Made by a program: the position numbers and the translations under genes. A stretch of DNA of 64,000 bases. Origin: Corbicula japonica. Its lineage: Eukaryota > Mollusca > Bivalvia > Venerida > Cyrenidae. Every line of letters begins with the position of its first letter. The stretch's first letter is position 1. The stretch covers positions 10,310,604-10,374,603 of the forward strand of contig JAZAYU010000010.1 in assembly GCA_038501625.1 (NCBI GenBank), given 5' to 3'. This document shows positions 24,944-37,889 of the stretch, piece after piece. The notes beneath the pieces were generated by a model. The model saw only the letters and a list, made by a program, of their open reading frames with translations, was not told where the DNA came from and searched no databases.

Positions 24944-25533
24944 AAAAAAAACAACAACATGTAACTGCGCAAAACCTCTGTAGACACTTACAAAACAGTT
25001 TGACAGTTTCATATCTGGTCATAAATTACGATTTCAAGTATTAAACCACATTTAAGTCGCGTGTCTTCCAATATATGCTGAACATTATTCGTCTTGCGCA
25101 CGCAGTTGCAATTCATCAAGAAAGTTTTAATGCACAAAAACAAACATCGTTTCCTTTTCAAGACACGTAATTTACATAATTGTCACATTAAAATGATAAA
25201 TATGCAGACAAGATATTAAATCTGCTTGCATTTATAATAAAAATGTTGAAATTGCTTTGCCAAAATAATAATGGGTGAAGAGATACATTTAAATACATAT
25301 GTAATTTATTTTTTAGAATATTATATGATATGTTATTTAACTAAGTAGGTTAATGTATCAAATTTTGTCGGCGTGAAATTAGTAATTTCTTATGGATTTT
25401 GTCACGAAATGGAAAAACAGACTGCTTACATGCGTTTTATTTAAGACCCCATGCAAAAAAAAAATAATTACACTAATTTAAAATTGTTTATTTTATTTGT
25501 AAGTAACTGTTATTAGTAAAAGTCAGCCCGCCT

Positions 25534-25554
25534 GTCCGTCCGTCCGTCCGTCCG
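25534..25554 (+). repeat. (GTCC) microsatellite
   Basis: Five GTCC units, then GC. Confidence 0.85.
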
Positions 25555-25900
25555 CTTATGGTTCGTCACTGTTTCCCTAATGTCTTTATTTTAATTGCCT
25601 TATGGTCTTTCCGGTCATGGTGTACATCTAACCGTCTGTCTATGCGTCTGCAAGTTAGTTCATACAGTTTGTCAGGATAAAAACTAGTAGGTACTGGTAG
25701 ATAATTATATACATGTAGTACATGTAAAAATAACGACGTCTTATCGCGCAACTTCCTGATGAAATAAATATATAATGTGCAATTCATCTGATATTTGTTT
25801 GCCAGTGAAAACGACTATTAGGGTAAGATGATCTAATACATTTACAAATTGGATCCTTATTGTTGTTGCCCATTAGGAAAAAAAGTATACTAAATTACAA

Positions 25901-25993
25901 TACAGTGAAACTTAATGACATTCTAACCCTTCTTTCAAGTACACTTTCACATAACCAACAAAAATAACCCTATAAACAATAAAATGCACTGTA
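25901..25993. mobile_element. Possible 93-bp pogo-like MITE
   Basis: Begins TACAGTGAAACTTAATG and ends CAATAAAATGCACTGTA, an imperfect inverted repeat with TA borders. Confidence 0.4.
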
Positions 25994-26129
25994 TATGGTG
26001 TCTGATAAATTCAAACGAAAATGACAGTTTTTCAATAACCTCCCTTATATAAAACATAAAAGGAAAACGTTGTTTTTATTAGAGTTTTTTCCGTTGTATT
26101 GCTTTTGCATCGCTGTAAGATCTTTTAAT

Positions 26130-26240
26130 CCGTGCCCTCTGATCCGGTTCCATACTGTTCGTTTCTTGGTCAGAAAAAAAAACAATTGCATTTTAGAGCG
26201 AACAGTGTAGATCCGAATCAGCCAGCACATCCGTAAATTG
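26130..26240. repeat. Family A fragment
   Basis: GAGCGAACAGTGTAGATCCG then AATCAGCCAGCACATCCG. Confidence 0.55.
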
Positions 26241-27579
26241 CCATATCCACATGTCGTAAATGTTTACTATTGAACAGACAATATCTAATCTGAAACTCTT
26301 ATAACTGGCCGTAAACTGGCCGCAAAATAAACAACAACAAACAAATCAAGCCACTGTATGACCTTTTTAGCGCGATATGCTTAATTCAACTTCAAACGTT
26401 CGTTCGTCCGACCGACTGCAAAATGACCTCTTTTATCAAATCAAGATTGTTATGAGCTGTCAATTTTAATCTTATTTTGAATTAAAATTATCAATTTCAC
26501 CGATAATGTAAATGATATTAGATTATTCAAAGAAAGTCAAGTGTATCGATATCTATGAATGTCTTTCGTGTTTTACCATGATTTCTTTACGTCGAGACTA
26601 AGTTGTGTCTAGTATGGCGTTCCGATGGTCAAATATGGGGGAAAAAGTCGTGAAAACGATTCTACACATGTTTCTTACGCGTCGGAAGTCGTCCAATGGA
26701 GTATCATCCAATGTGGTGACCAGCACAAAATATACCTTGCCCACAAACTGCAACCTGAACAACGACAGTAAAGCATCATGAAAGAACACCACGGAGACTC
26801 TGCAATTTTGGGTTAAACCTTTTTAAACTATTACATTTAAAAGTTAATCCTTGTAAGTTGTTTTTTCGTGCGTTATTGTTTTCGTTTGCTGTTCACAAAA
26901 AACGGATATTTTGATATCTCTCAGCAAAAATTAATATTAAAAGAAGAAGATGCAACATTATCGGTGTTCGTCCTCACTTAGTCCGGTTCCGCCTTCCTAC
27001 CAAAATATCAATCAAGGGGCGTGTTATCCAGACTAGATCAATGACTGAGCGTCTAGATTACGTGAAATATAAGAAATTTCAAATGATACTATGGTTTATT
27101 ATTGGAATATTAATGATGAACGAACACTTGTATAACTTGACAGCATTATCTTGGTAGGCGCACAGTTGTATCTTTTTCACACTGTGGTGCTAACAAATAG
27201 AAGACCCTTGAAATTGTTGACTTCGATTAAGTTGCTAGGGACCTGCTTAGGATGCGACGGTGCCATGGTGTTTTGCTGATTGACTCTTCAAGTGCTCTGC
27301 CCCAGAGACCGGAAAGGTTTTGATATCGTTGGCAAACAGTCCACAATATTATCAGATTGCACTGAAAAATAACATCATGGCAACAAAAACCAAATATGAA
27401 ACAGAAATACCCTACTAGTATTTGATGCAAATGAAGAGACTAGATTTAAAAAAAGTCGTGTTTATTTCGACAATAATAAGCAGTTTTAAGCCGGTAACGG
27501 TAACGAGACTTCAGTGGTCTGTTTCACTTTCATTATAGTTTGCTTGACACCCGGTGTGTACTATTCGAATTGCACTCCG
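26241..27579. other. No gene recognised
   Basis: 26613-26780 is open on both strands for about 55-65 codons but has no homology I can name. Confidence 0.4.
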
Positions 27580-27745
27580 AAATACAAGTAACGTAAAATA
27601 CAAGTACCGCGAAATACAAGTACCGCAAAATACACGTATCTTAAATTACAAATACCGCGAAAGATAAGTTTCGCAAAATTTAACAACCGCGAAATATAAG
27701 TACCGCGAAATACCAACACCTCGAAATACCAGTGCCGCGAAATAC
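27580..27745 (+). repeat. 16-bp minisatellite, ten units
   Basis: Consensus AAATACAAGTACCGCG in exact 16-base register from 27580, with point changes, ending AAATAC at 27745. Most units keep a CGCG or CGC core. Confidence 0.92.
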
Positions 27746-29002
27746 TATCAGCATGATTTTATGGTCTCTTCTACCTGAAGCCGGGAGGTCACTGTAAAAA
27801 CTGGATCAACGTTTCAATCACATTGGTGATGTCACATCACCCCATAAAGGCAGACCTATTTTGTGTTGGTTTCTATTTGGTTTCAGACCCATGCTGACCT
27901 TTTAATGTAACATTTTAACATTCCGGAAATGGATCCTGATTTAGTTACCTGCGTGTGCCATTCTTTTTAAAGGTCTCGCGACTAGGGGCACACAGTCTTT
28001 GGCGGTTTTACCTGATAAAATCTCCATATGGAACAAAATACTTTCAAAATGAAGTTAAGACCGAATAAGACATCCCAAAGGGTATTGACATCTAGCGCTT
28101 ACAAATATTTCTTTTCATTTAAGCAGAGTCAAATAGAAGACCTGGTACTCTTGTTGCAAATATGAGCCTCTTTTTGTTCTGATTATGGTGACAATCAAGA
28201 GACAATTTTACGGCTATTTTAACAAAACGGTAATGTTATCCGAATATTGCTTCTTGTCCGAATATGATGATGCTTTTAGATTTTTTTATAATGCGGTTAA
28301 TTGGTCAGTATTATAAATAAAAATCATGTAAAAGAGACATTAAATGATGATGACAGTCTAAAAGTACAAATTACAATATAGGATGGTGTAAAGTCACATA
28401 TATTTAGGTAATCAAATAGCATTCAATGATGCTAAATCGGCGTCAACTTCGTCGCCTTTTTTGGATGTCACCCACAACTCCTGGTGGTCACGCGATGCAA
28501 AATAACTCCCTAGACTGTTAAACTCTGCGTGACCTGTCAACAACTGTACTTTTAACACTTATAAGTGTGACGAGTTGCAAAGATGACAAACTGTCTGTAG
28601 ACTCCTCGCTGAGAAAATTACATCATTATCAAGTTGGATATCGACCGAACAATCATAAACATTGTGTATTGCAAAAGTCGTACCTTGGACCTCGCCGCCA
28701 AGTGCCAGAAATGACTTTCATTATTATAATTGACTGCACATATTTGATAATTAAACTTAATTATATGCATTAGATGTTAAATAAACAAGAACGTGGCTCT
28801 TTAATACAGACGAATAGAAATGAACTAGATTTAAGTAAAGCATACCAAATAAAGTCGTATGCAGACATTGGTAAATTACATAATACCAATGACTGCGTGT
28901 TTTAATAAGGAAGAATTTCATCTGGTGTTGTCCGTCCGTATGTTCGCCTGTCCGGTTTCCGTCCGTCACATTTTTTCTCGTCCGGACCCATATATAGCCT
29001 AA
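27746..29002. other. No feature recognised
   Basis: No supportable gene. Confidence 0.45.
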
Positions 29003-29090
29003 TCCGTGCCGTCTGCGATTGCTATAGTCCGTGCCGTCTGCGATTGGTGGTGTTCGTGCCGTCTGTGACTGGTGGAGTGTGTGCAGTCTG
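29003..29090 (+). repeat. 25-bp minisatellite
   Basis: Starts at 29003, 29028, 29053 and 29078; core TCCGTGCCGTCTGCGATTGG. Confidence 0.88.
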
Positions 29091-29610
29091 CTCCCATTTG
29101 ATACCTTAATATTTATGACTGCTCTAGTGCGTACCGACCGTTGCTGCTGGTGTCCATGTCATCTTTGAGCGCTTCAGGTTGAACGTTTATCAGCAGAAGT
29201 GTTTCGGCGTACAACATGCACACGTAATCAAAGAAATAGATGCTCAGAATGCAACTGGAGAAAAGTCGTTAAGATAGCAAAGGTAACAAGTCGTCATCGT
29301 TTGTTAAGATTTTTCAATGGAAAAGCAGTTGTTTCATTGAAGAAATTGGCAAATGTTCGCCAGACGCCCTAACGATGGATTGATAATGCACTATCTTAAG
29401 ATTGCTTACTGCCGACGGATAATTGTTATCTATGCATGATTAAGGAACGTGTTGTACAAATTGAATCTGATAAAATGACCAATTTAAAATTCTTACAATC
29501 TCCTTATGCTGACGCGGCTTCCCTCTGATGTTTTGGTGTGCATTTCATTAACACTAGAGAGGGTAGAAAACGTTGTCAGCGTTTCACTTATTTTAAGTGG
29601 TATTACATCA

Positions 29611-29762
29611 GGGCCTAAGATCATATAACTAAAACTGGAGACCAGTATCAAATCTCAAGAATCTGATTGGCTGAAAATGGAGACTTGTCTCTATTTCAGC
29701 CCATTACATGCTTGAGATTTGAGACTGGTTTCCAAACTTAGTATCACATGATCTTGGGCCTA
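29611..29762. repeat. Family B palindrome copy with full ends
   Basis: GGGCCTAAGATCATATAACT at the left and CACATGATCTTGGGCC at the right show the outer termini. Internal AATCTGATTGGCTGAAAATG. Confidence 0.85.
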
Positions 29763-29894
29763 GTTTTATTTAGTGTAAAATATTTAATTTTCTAACCAGA
29801 TGTTACAAATGTTTTAAAAAGTGCGTTTAACGAAGAAATAAATTGATGGACAATCTGCCGAAGACTTGTGTAAAAGACACGTAGAACCTGTGTT

Positions 29895-30033
29895 CCATTA
29901 AAACACCCTTACCTATACTCCATTAGAGACACTCCTGACATATATTCCATTAATGACACGCGTTACCTACATCCCATTAAAGACATACACTTCCTAAAAT
30001 CCATTGAAGAAACGTGTTACCTATATTCCATTT
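29895..30033 (+). repeat. 27-bp minisatellite
   Basis: CCATTA/CCATTG starts at 29895, 29920, 29947, 29974, 30001 and 30028; consensus CCATTAAAGACA then CGTTACCTATATT. The first unit is 25 bases, the next four 27. Confidence 0.9.
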
Positions 30034-30629
30034 AGACCTACATCAAAGACAGGGATTACCTATATATCATTCAGTGATTTTTTTTTAATTTTTGCATGAA
30101 TTAAAGGACATTATAGCACTCTGAGTAGAGAGACGGATAAAAGTAAGTGCACCCTATGAAAATGCGAGTCACGTCAATGCAAAATATGACTTACATTCGT
30201 CGTCGGCAAGCTGCCAGAAGGATACAAAACCAATCTTTGCTATACTATAATCTAATCAATGAGTTATCTACCCGCTGTTTTGTCCAAACCTTTGATCAGC
30301 AAAAGTTTATGATACCCTGCAGTTGCGCATACATCCCTACAGAGGTCGGATAATACGAGATACCGTTTTTTATCAAACACCTGAATCAGAAAACGTGCAA
30401 TTAAATATAATCGTATTACACAGCTAATTTACAAAGTTTAACATGCGACCAGTTCCTTGAGTTTAGATATCAGATTTGCATAGTTTAATGCAAAGTGGTA
30501 TACTTAACCCGTCATTTACATCACGGTTTGGTTCGTCGAAGCGGTGTGTGGTACGATGAATCTATCTGCACTTGACGAAAGACCTATATTACATTTCTAT
30601 ATACAGGCCTTTGACTACACAACTGTGTA

Positions 30630-30770
30630 GATGATAAAATTGAGAACGGAAATCAGTCTCGAGATCTTGACCAGTTAATTGGTTGAAAGGCAGACTAGAT
30701 TTCAAACTAACCACTCACAAGCTAGAGTTCTGAGACTGCTTCCAGTCACAGTTTTATGATCCTATGTCCA
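30630..30770. repeat. Family B palindrome copy, diverged
   Basis: GATAAAATTGAGAACGG, TTAATTGGTTGAAAGG and CACAGTTTTATGATCC. Confidence 0.65.
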
Positions 30771-31046
30771 TGTCTTGATAAGCAGGCAACTGGCTGACTT
30801 ACCTAGTATAGCCAAAAGTGTTCGTTCTGTGAGTAGAATGTTTAGCAAACTCAACAAAATCATTAGGACCTTGAATCGGTACATAACTATGAAGAAGGAC
30901 ACAGTGAACAAACATCGACCTTCTGACAACAGGACGTACAACACCATGCCACGTGGGCCTACGTCATCTCTAGTAATTTACATTAAAGGGTCTCGATTAA
31001 AGGATTTTTGATTGTAAATTATATTGTGTTGTTTTGGGTTTTGACC

Positions 31047-31165
31047 GGTTATAAAACTCAGAATGGAGACTTGTCTCAGATTTTCAGTTTCTCTTGGTCA
31101 GTTCTGAGACGGTTCCCGAATTAAGCCAGATTGTCTTCTTTTTCACTTTTTATAACATTGGAGCA
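31047..31165. repeat. Family B copy, partly deleted
   Basis: GGTTATAAAACTCAGAATGG, AGACTTGTCTCAGATT and, at the far end, TTTTTATAACATTGGAGC. Confidence 0.55.
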
Positions 31166-31938
31166 AGAAAGCCATTCTTTTCCAAAGGCTATTTTTTTTC
31201 AAAACACGTCAACGAAACGTTTGCTACCGCCAACCAATAAAAACCAAGGTCGCCGTACAAGGCCGTACAACCCACGGAAATACTCTGCACCAGAAATACA
31301 CTAATCTAATCGAATAAAAAGATAAATGTTTAGCAAAGTGAAATATTATGACCTTCAAAAATACTGAAATGTAAATAACACGCGCCGCAATCTGGTTATT
31401 TGTTTGCGGTATAATCAAAACCCAAAGTTAAACAAATTGTGCGACACCACTTAAGAGATGAAGAGGTTCTTTTCAACTTATCCAAGCGTTGTCATATTTA
31501 TTATCATTCAAAGTTTTTTTCACGATGAACCTATAGTTGAGAACAAAATGACAGCTGAGTAAAACCTAGAAACACACATCCCTAATAGATTTAATGGACA
31601 TCAGGGGGAAGGGACTAAAATGGCTTTACGGACAATCGGCATTTTTTTCTGTCGTGTTACAATGTACAGCCGGCGTCTCATTTTATTGTTTCTTTCGAAA
31701 GCAACAGTGAAAGTACTTTTTGTGTAACAGCTCACTTTTAATTAAGATATCAGCAGAAAGAGGGGAAAGGACCTTTACGGACGATCGGAGAATATGTTTA
31801 TCATGTTACTATGTAAAATCAGCGTCTCATTCGAAAAAAACGTTTGTGGCGTAAAACGTGCACACGTAACTGACCGAACTACGCACTGATGGATTAATAG
31901 TCCGAACCATTAGTCCATTTATTATAACACCAACACCA
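31166..31938. other. No feature recognised
   Basis: The phrase GGGGAA(A)GGACTAAAATGG/CTTTACGGAC(A/G)ATCGG occurs twice (31608 and 31762), a short diverged duplication. No gene. Confidence 0.4.
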
Positions 31939-32045
31939 GAGCCAACGATCATAAAACTGAGGTTGGCGACCAGACTCCATTTCAGCCAGTCAGATGCTTG
32001 GGATTTGAGTCTAGTTTCCAGAATGAGTTTTATGATCTTGGACAC
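31939..32045. repeat. Family B palindrome copy, shortened
   Basis: GATCATAAAACTGAGGTTGG, TTTCAGCCAGTCAGATGC and GAGTTTTATGATCTTGG. Confidence 0.8.
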
Positions 32046-33749
32046 AGACCGTATTATGTTTAAGTTACTCACTATACTTATTACCGCGATATACCTATTA
32101 CCGCGAGTGCCTGTGTAAGAACAAATTCACATGCATACATGATGATGTCACTTCTTTTTCTGTTAGGATTTGTTTACATTATCTCCCAACATCTCTCAAA
32201 CAAATTGAACAGCAAATTATATCAAGTTTCTAAATATCTACTTTTTAATAGAAAAAATTAACTTCATACAGAACTGGATAACCACTGTTTATCAAAAAGC
32301 ATAACTTCAAAAGGTTTTTATATATTTATTTCCATGAAGTTAATATTTTTCAGTTACTAACAATTTGTTCCAGCAGAATTTAAGTCATGTAAGCTACATT
32401 TTATCACCAGATTTCTGTTCCTGTATCCTAACTGGCTGAATCGCGGTAATATGTATACAACAACAAAAAAAACCAATGGCTGACACAGTGGTTCATTGCA
32501 AAATCAATTTTTATTATAAAGGATTCAGAATTTTAAAAAATATTCATCTGTTTTCTAAAGATAATGGATAGTTTTAGTTACACTCATAACAGCTGATTGT
32601 TGTTGTTGTAAATTTATTTTAAAATACCCTGGCAAACTTAAGACTCGTGGTAATAGGTTTGACCAGGATAAATTTCGAAGAACTTTTATGCACCGAAACC
32701 GTATCGTATTTTACAACCATAAAACTTATACTTGTTACGGCATATTACAATGTTTAAGTAAAAAGTTCACGCTAAAGTCTGGTTAGCCTTATAATGTGTA
32801 TTCCAATATAAACTTAATGGACCGGGAAATGTGAAGCTTTTCATAGCGAGGCAATAACATGCGATGTGAAAGCATCTCTAAGACACATGTACATTATTAT
32901 TGTAAAGGTGGATTAAAGAATTAACATCAAAGCAAAGACCCAGTGTTTTGAACAACGTCTGAAAAATACAGATTTGTTTGTACTAGTCTTATTTCTGCTT
33001 AACATTTCTACGAGGTGCTGTTTTACCATTTATTTCAATTCCATTTATCAATTTATATCAATAAAAAAAATAGAAAAAATAATAGTTTATCGAAATATTC
33101 TCATCCATTATAATTAAAAAAAATCATAATTGTTATGTTAAAAACATACCCCTTCATTTCCATCGTTTCACCCCCTATCCCCCCACCTCTGTCGGCCTCC
33201 CCCCTCCCCCCCCCCCCCCACGAAAAAAATCAGAAATGCGAAATGCGAGTTCGATCTATGCAACGAATACATGCAATAAAACGTCAACCTGTTACGCGTT
33301 TGGGTTGCGTGCGCGTCTTAAAAAATATGACACATAAACCTTTCATCGAAATCTACCTTGCAAAATCTACAAGATTACGAGTTCGTTGATTTGACAGATT
33401 TACACACGTTTGTTTGATTTGACTCTTCAGAAGTTTTCATACAAAACGGAGCGTACGTCCTTAAAATGTAATAAATTATATTTCAATCAAAATTGTAATC
33501 TCCAATATCAAACTTCGCTCCCTTTGAAAACTCGCGGACACTTGTTTATCTCAAATCTCCGGCATCGACGTAATAATGTTTCGATTTTAAAAGAAACTTT
33601 TAGATAATGCTATCGCTGACACAAATCCCCAAGGATCTATATAATTGCCTTAGAAATAATTAATTGCTTTTTATAGTTAGGTAATAATAAACCGCCGAAA
33701 ACAATATTAAAATTGCTTTTTGTTCAGTTGATTAAAACTGCAGGCTGGA
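32046..33749. other. No gene; C-rich tract at 33155-33219
   Basis: AT-rich apart from CCCCTCCCCCC-type sequence. Confidence 0.5.
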
Positions 33750-33885
33750 CCCAAGATAGTAAAAGAGAGACCGGGGACTAGTCTCAAAACTAGTTTTTGG
33801 TTGGTCATTGTGGAGACTGAACTCAATTTCAAGCAATCAGTCGTTTGTGATCGGATACTGGTCTCCGATCTTATGTCCCGGTCGG
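33750..33885. repeat. Family B palindrome copy, diverged
   Basis: GGGGACTAGTCTCAAAAC, GGTTGGTCATTGTGGAGACT and CAAGCAATCAGTCG. Confidence 0.6.
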
Positions 33886-35879
33886 CCCTGGTAACGACTA
33901 CTTGCGTGCTTTGAGTTTGAAGCCCCAATTTAGTAACTGGAGCGTTAGGATGGCCACCTCTCTGATAGCAGCAGTAGAGAGCATAACAATTATCTATATT
34001 TCCATAAGGTTACGGCATCCATTAGTAATACAGAAAAGAAAGTAGAATCTCTATATTAAAATACTAGCTAGGATACCAAGCAATGTTATTTTTTTCACCC
34101 GATCTGCGGCTAGTTTACAGATTTTCCTCAATATCTAATAAAAAAATATAGTAAGACATTGTCTACCCTTAATGAGAATAAAACTGTGTAATAATAAATG
34201 AACAAAAACAAATTTACAAATTTAAAAAAGATACAGTACATGAAAGAACTGTAGCCGGTCTACTGGAGCGTGTAGGGTACTGCTGCTCCTAGTGAAAAGG
34301 CGGATCAAATTTGATTTATAAGAGGAAATTTTGTATAATTTTGTTATTTTTTCACGGCTTAAGGAAGTCTCGTAGCGATAATAAGCCATTACCTTTTTGG
34401 TGACATCGCATTAAAAATGTATAACATGTTTGGACAAACTCGAATGAAGTTTAATAATATTATGCGATCATAAATCGAATATCCCGCCGCTATGCTAATA
34501 AATGATGCAAAAATGTTTAAAAACATTTTTGAGGGCTATTCAAGGGGTAGCTTCAAAAGGTCCCTGGCGGAAACAGAACTGATAGATCGTAAATAATATC
34601 CTAAATCAAATAAATTAAAAGGTGCTCAATATTGACTTTTCTAAAACGTGAGCAGACATATTAAACAAGTATTTTACTTGATATTATAAATTCTAAATTT
34701 AAAGGGTGAAAAAATGTAAATTTTATAAATCGTTGATGATCTTGCATCACTGATGCGATTCAGTAATATCGGGAGTTGGAATATATGCTTTTCAATCTGT
34801 CGGCATGCCGAAAGGTCTTAGTATGTCGGTCGGTATGCCAGTCGCCGAGTGTTTTAGTCTGACCATCGGCATGTCGGTCGGTTAAATGTTAGCAATTCTG
34901 TCGGTTTGCAGTTCGGCCGGCATCCTGCTCGATATTTTAGTAGATCGTCATGTCGGTCGGTTTGTTTCTTAGATTGACGTTCGGTCCGTCTGATTATCTT
35001 TCTCTAATCCGCTGTTTTTATGTCCGTACTTCTGTCATCCAGTAGTTGTGTAGTTTCCTTCCATGCGTCCGTCTGTATGTTATTCAATTTATAGATTGAA
35101 GATTTTAGTTAAAATGTATTTTATGGGATGTGATTCGATAGCAAGAATCCAAATTTATCCGAAAACTCCACGCATAGTTAAGTTTCCGTGATTCAACTTT
35201 TGAACCTTTACTGTTTTCAACGCTAGGGCTGATATCTTATTAAAAATATAATGCCCAAATTTAATTTCTTTTAAATCCACGCTTTGATGCAAAAGAAATT
35301 TATCATAACATGGTGGCCAAGTAATAATATTTCTAAAGCTGGCATAGATCTTGTTTCGAAAACTACGATTAAAATCAAATCCAGACAGTAACAATTTGGA
35401 ATATCGGTGGGAATCTTTACATCAGTTTAATAAATATGCATTATATTCCTGACATATTACTTTCGGGACGTCTGCAGACGATTTATTTACTGCTGCAGAC
35501 GATTAATTCGCCGCCACGAGACCCTGAGAACGCCGTGGCGTAATCCGTTCCTTCCGTCAAGATAGTTTTCTCATAGTATTATTTGGCCTTTGGTCACTTG
35601 GAAAGGTTTTAGTGGTCAGTTGTGGTCATTCTGGTCTGTATCAATCGCTAATCAGCCTAAATTGATAAAATAAAACAGCTGGCGGAGATCACGAATTGCA
35701 GCGACCCGACCACAGCAAACCAAACACTGATCGTTTTACATCGACCGTAAATGCATAATTTTCCTGGGTTGTAATAACAACTCTTGCTGTTAACAAAATA
35801 TACTCCCTATGTTTCACGTGTTTGAACACAATTATAATCTCAACTTATGATTACATGTAATTCTGTTTACCACTCTCCC
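33886..35879. other. No gene recognised
   Basis: 34790-34990 repeats CATGTCGGTCGG/TATGTCGGTCGG loosely, without a fixed period. Confidence 0.4.
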
Positions 35880-36043
35880 CCGCCGTCCCCGTTCACCCTC
35901 CCCAACCCCCGTCCCCAATGTTAACCACCACCACTCTCCATAACTGTTAACTGGAGCTGCAAGCCATCGTACTCCTCGTTGCAGTCCTTTCTGAACTTCG
36001 TCAGACATCTCCCTCAATGCAGTAGGATAGAAAATAGACTGGC
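35880..36043 (-). other. Candidate orphan exon, unassigned
   Basis: The minus-strand acceptor TTTATTGCAG (36045 region) opens a frame reading QSIFYPTALREMSDEVQKGL then QRGVRWLAAPVNSYGEWWWL, before running into G-rich low-complexity sequence. No convincing donor and no family recognised. Confidence 0.25.
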
Positions 36044-36045
36044 TG

Positions 36046-37104
36046 CAATAAACATTTTGTAATAATTCATAAAAATATAAACAAACAAACTTTTTTCAAA
36101 CTTGTGGCTAGCCTACCATCGCTCCGTCCAGTCCCTCTATTCCATACCTGCATACCTCTACGGCTCTGCGAAAAAAGATTTACCCATGACATTTGTTTCA
36201 ATGCATGTGCCATGAATCATGGAGACTGAATCATTGTAAATTTAAGCTTAATTTAACACAAAACTTAAAATAAATTTGTCATGAGATGACGAATTTTGCA
36301 AAGTCATGTACTTAAATGAAATCAATCAATTCGTAATCACGGTAAGTCTACAAGAATCGATTAGGTGTTTTAGAGGCCAAAGCTTAAGATCTTATTCACA
36401 CTAAGCAAACATCAAAAGATGGGAGGTAAAGTGACGCAAGAACAATGTCCAATCCCCTGGTAATACCTTCATAACATAAATTGTGACAGTATTACTCGTT
36501 TAGCCCATACAAAAACCCTGTCCACAATCAGAAATCCTTATTAGTTTTGACGGAAAATATTTATCTTTGAAATTAGATTTTCCCAGTGTATTTGTTTGCG
36601 CAGGAATTTTAGTAAAGGTACGCTTGTTTGTTCAAAACCCGATCTAAATTTCTCACAAAAGGTTTTTCGGCATGAAAGGGCACTTGTTAAGAGGTACACA
36701 ATCGCGATATTTGTATATTTATCCTCTCGGGTAAATGTTTGTTCATTCAAATTTGGGTACTCTATGAGAAAATTACCGCTGCTTTCTCAATTGACATTGT
36801 CGTAAAATTTTAGCGCCATGTTGAAATGAGGCAATGCACTGTTACAACTTTGAATACGTTCGCATTCCATCTTTTGCATTCAAATTTTCTTCATTTTCTT
36901 CATTCAATATAACAATGCCGTCGAAAACGCCCCATTCTCAGATACTGCACCTGTTTCTAACATGAGTCTTATACGGACTTCACTTGATAAATCTAATCGT
37001 ATTTAAGAAAATTATGAGCAGAAAAAAAAGATTCTGCACAAAAAGTCTTCAAATCTATCGTCATAGTTGAAGATTACTGGTATGATCATGGAATCCACGG
37101 ATGG
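36046..37104. other. No feature recognised
   Basis: No supportable gene. Confidence 0.45.
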
Positions 37105-37287
37105 ATGGAGCGGGTGCTCATTTTGGAAGGGGGTGGGGGGTAGTCGAACCCATCCCCCCTTCTTTTGAGCAGCAATATTTAATTTGCCTATCGGATTTTG
37201 GCCAAAAAGTTGTAAATTATCATGTAACCACCCTAAGACTGTCCCAAACGAATCCCCTTTCTGGAAATCTTGCATCCAACCCTGGGA
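37105..37287 (+). repeat. Family C element
   Basis: GAGCAGCAATATTTAATTTG, CGGATTTTGGCCAAAAAG and ACTGTCCCAAACGAATCCCC. It ends CTTGCATCCAACCCTG. Confidence 0.8.
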
Positions 37288-37352
37288 TGCGTTTTATGTT
37301 TTTGTTTGAAATAGAACAAAAAATCAAATTCTTGTAATTATGACGTAAAATG

Positions 37353-37361
37353 TAGACTGGT

Positions 37362-37397
<36 letters not shown>

Positions 37398-37431
37398 TTA
37401 TTTTAAAACAGTCAAACGCGGTACCAGTCTA
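37353..37431. repeat. TAGACTGG foldback with a TC microsatellite inside
   Basis: TAGACTGGTAAC, then CT repeats to 37395, then GGTACCAGTCTA. Confidence 0.6.
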
Positions 37432-37889
37432 AGAACGCAGAATTTGTGTAAGCGTCTGCTTGGACAGAACTGGTTTGGGCGCCCAAAGCAATGGAATGCG
37501 CTCAATTCTTTTCCGACAAATACACGAATTAGCTATACCCTCTACAACAACGTGTCAACTGCTATTAAACATCCGGTAAATCGCGTGCCATCCTGGTCAA
37601 ATAAGGTCCAGTTATAACAGCGTTGAAAGAAATATCCTCTCATGAATCGACTGTACTTCAAATTTTATTGACATTCACAAATTGATGGAGAAAGTTAAAC
37701 AAGTCAATTTCTTAAGTGAACCAACATTAAAGGACAAAAGACATAAAATTACAATCTGGAAAATAAAAAAGGTAATAAAAAGGGTAAACGGACGACAGAT
37801 GCCAGTTAGGTTGCATGGAGACAAGTTTAGGCTGGGTCAGACAGCCAAACCTATGGATTTGATCATTGTTCTTAGAATTGAGGGGCAAT

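Larger units (their letters stand above)
23321..25900. other. No gene recognised
   Basis: AT-rich. It contains the 47-bp duplication at 24860 and the CCGT microsatellite at 25534. Confidence 0.45.

Noticed and set aside
27580..27745. CRISPR-like array
   Set aside because: Direct 16-base tandem repeat with no spacers, in a eukaryotic context.
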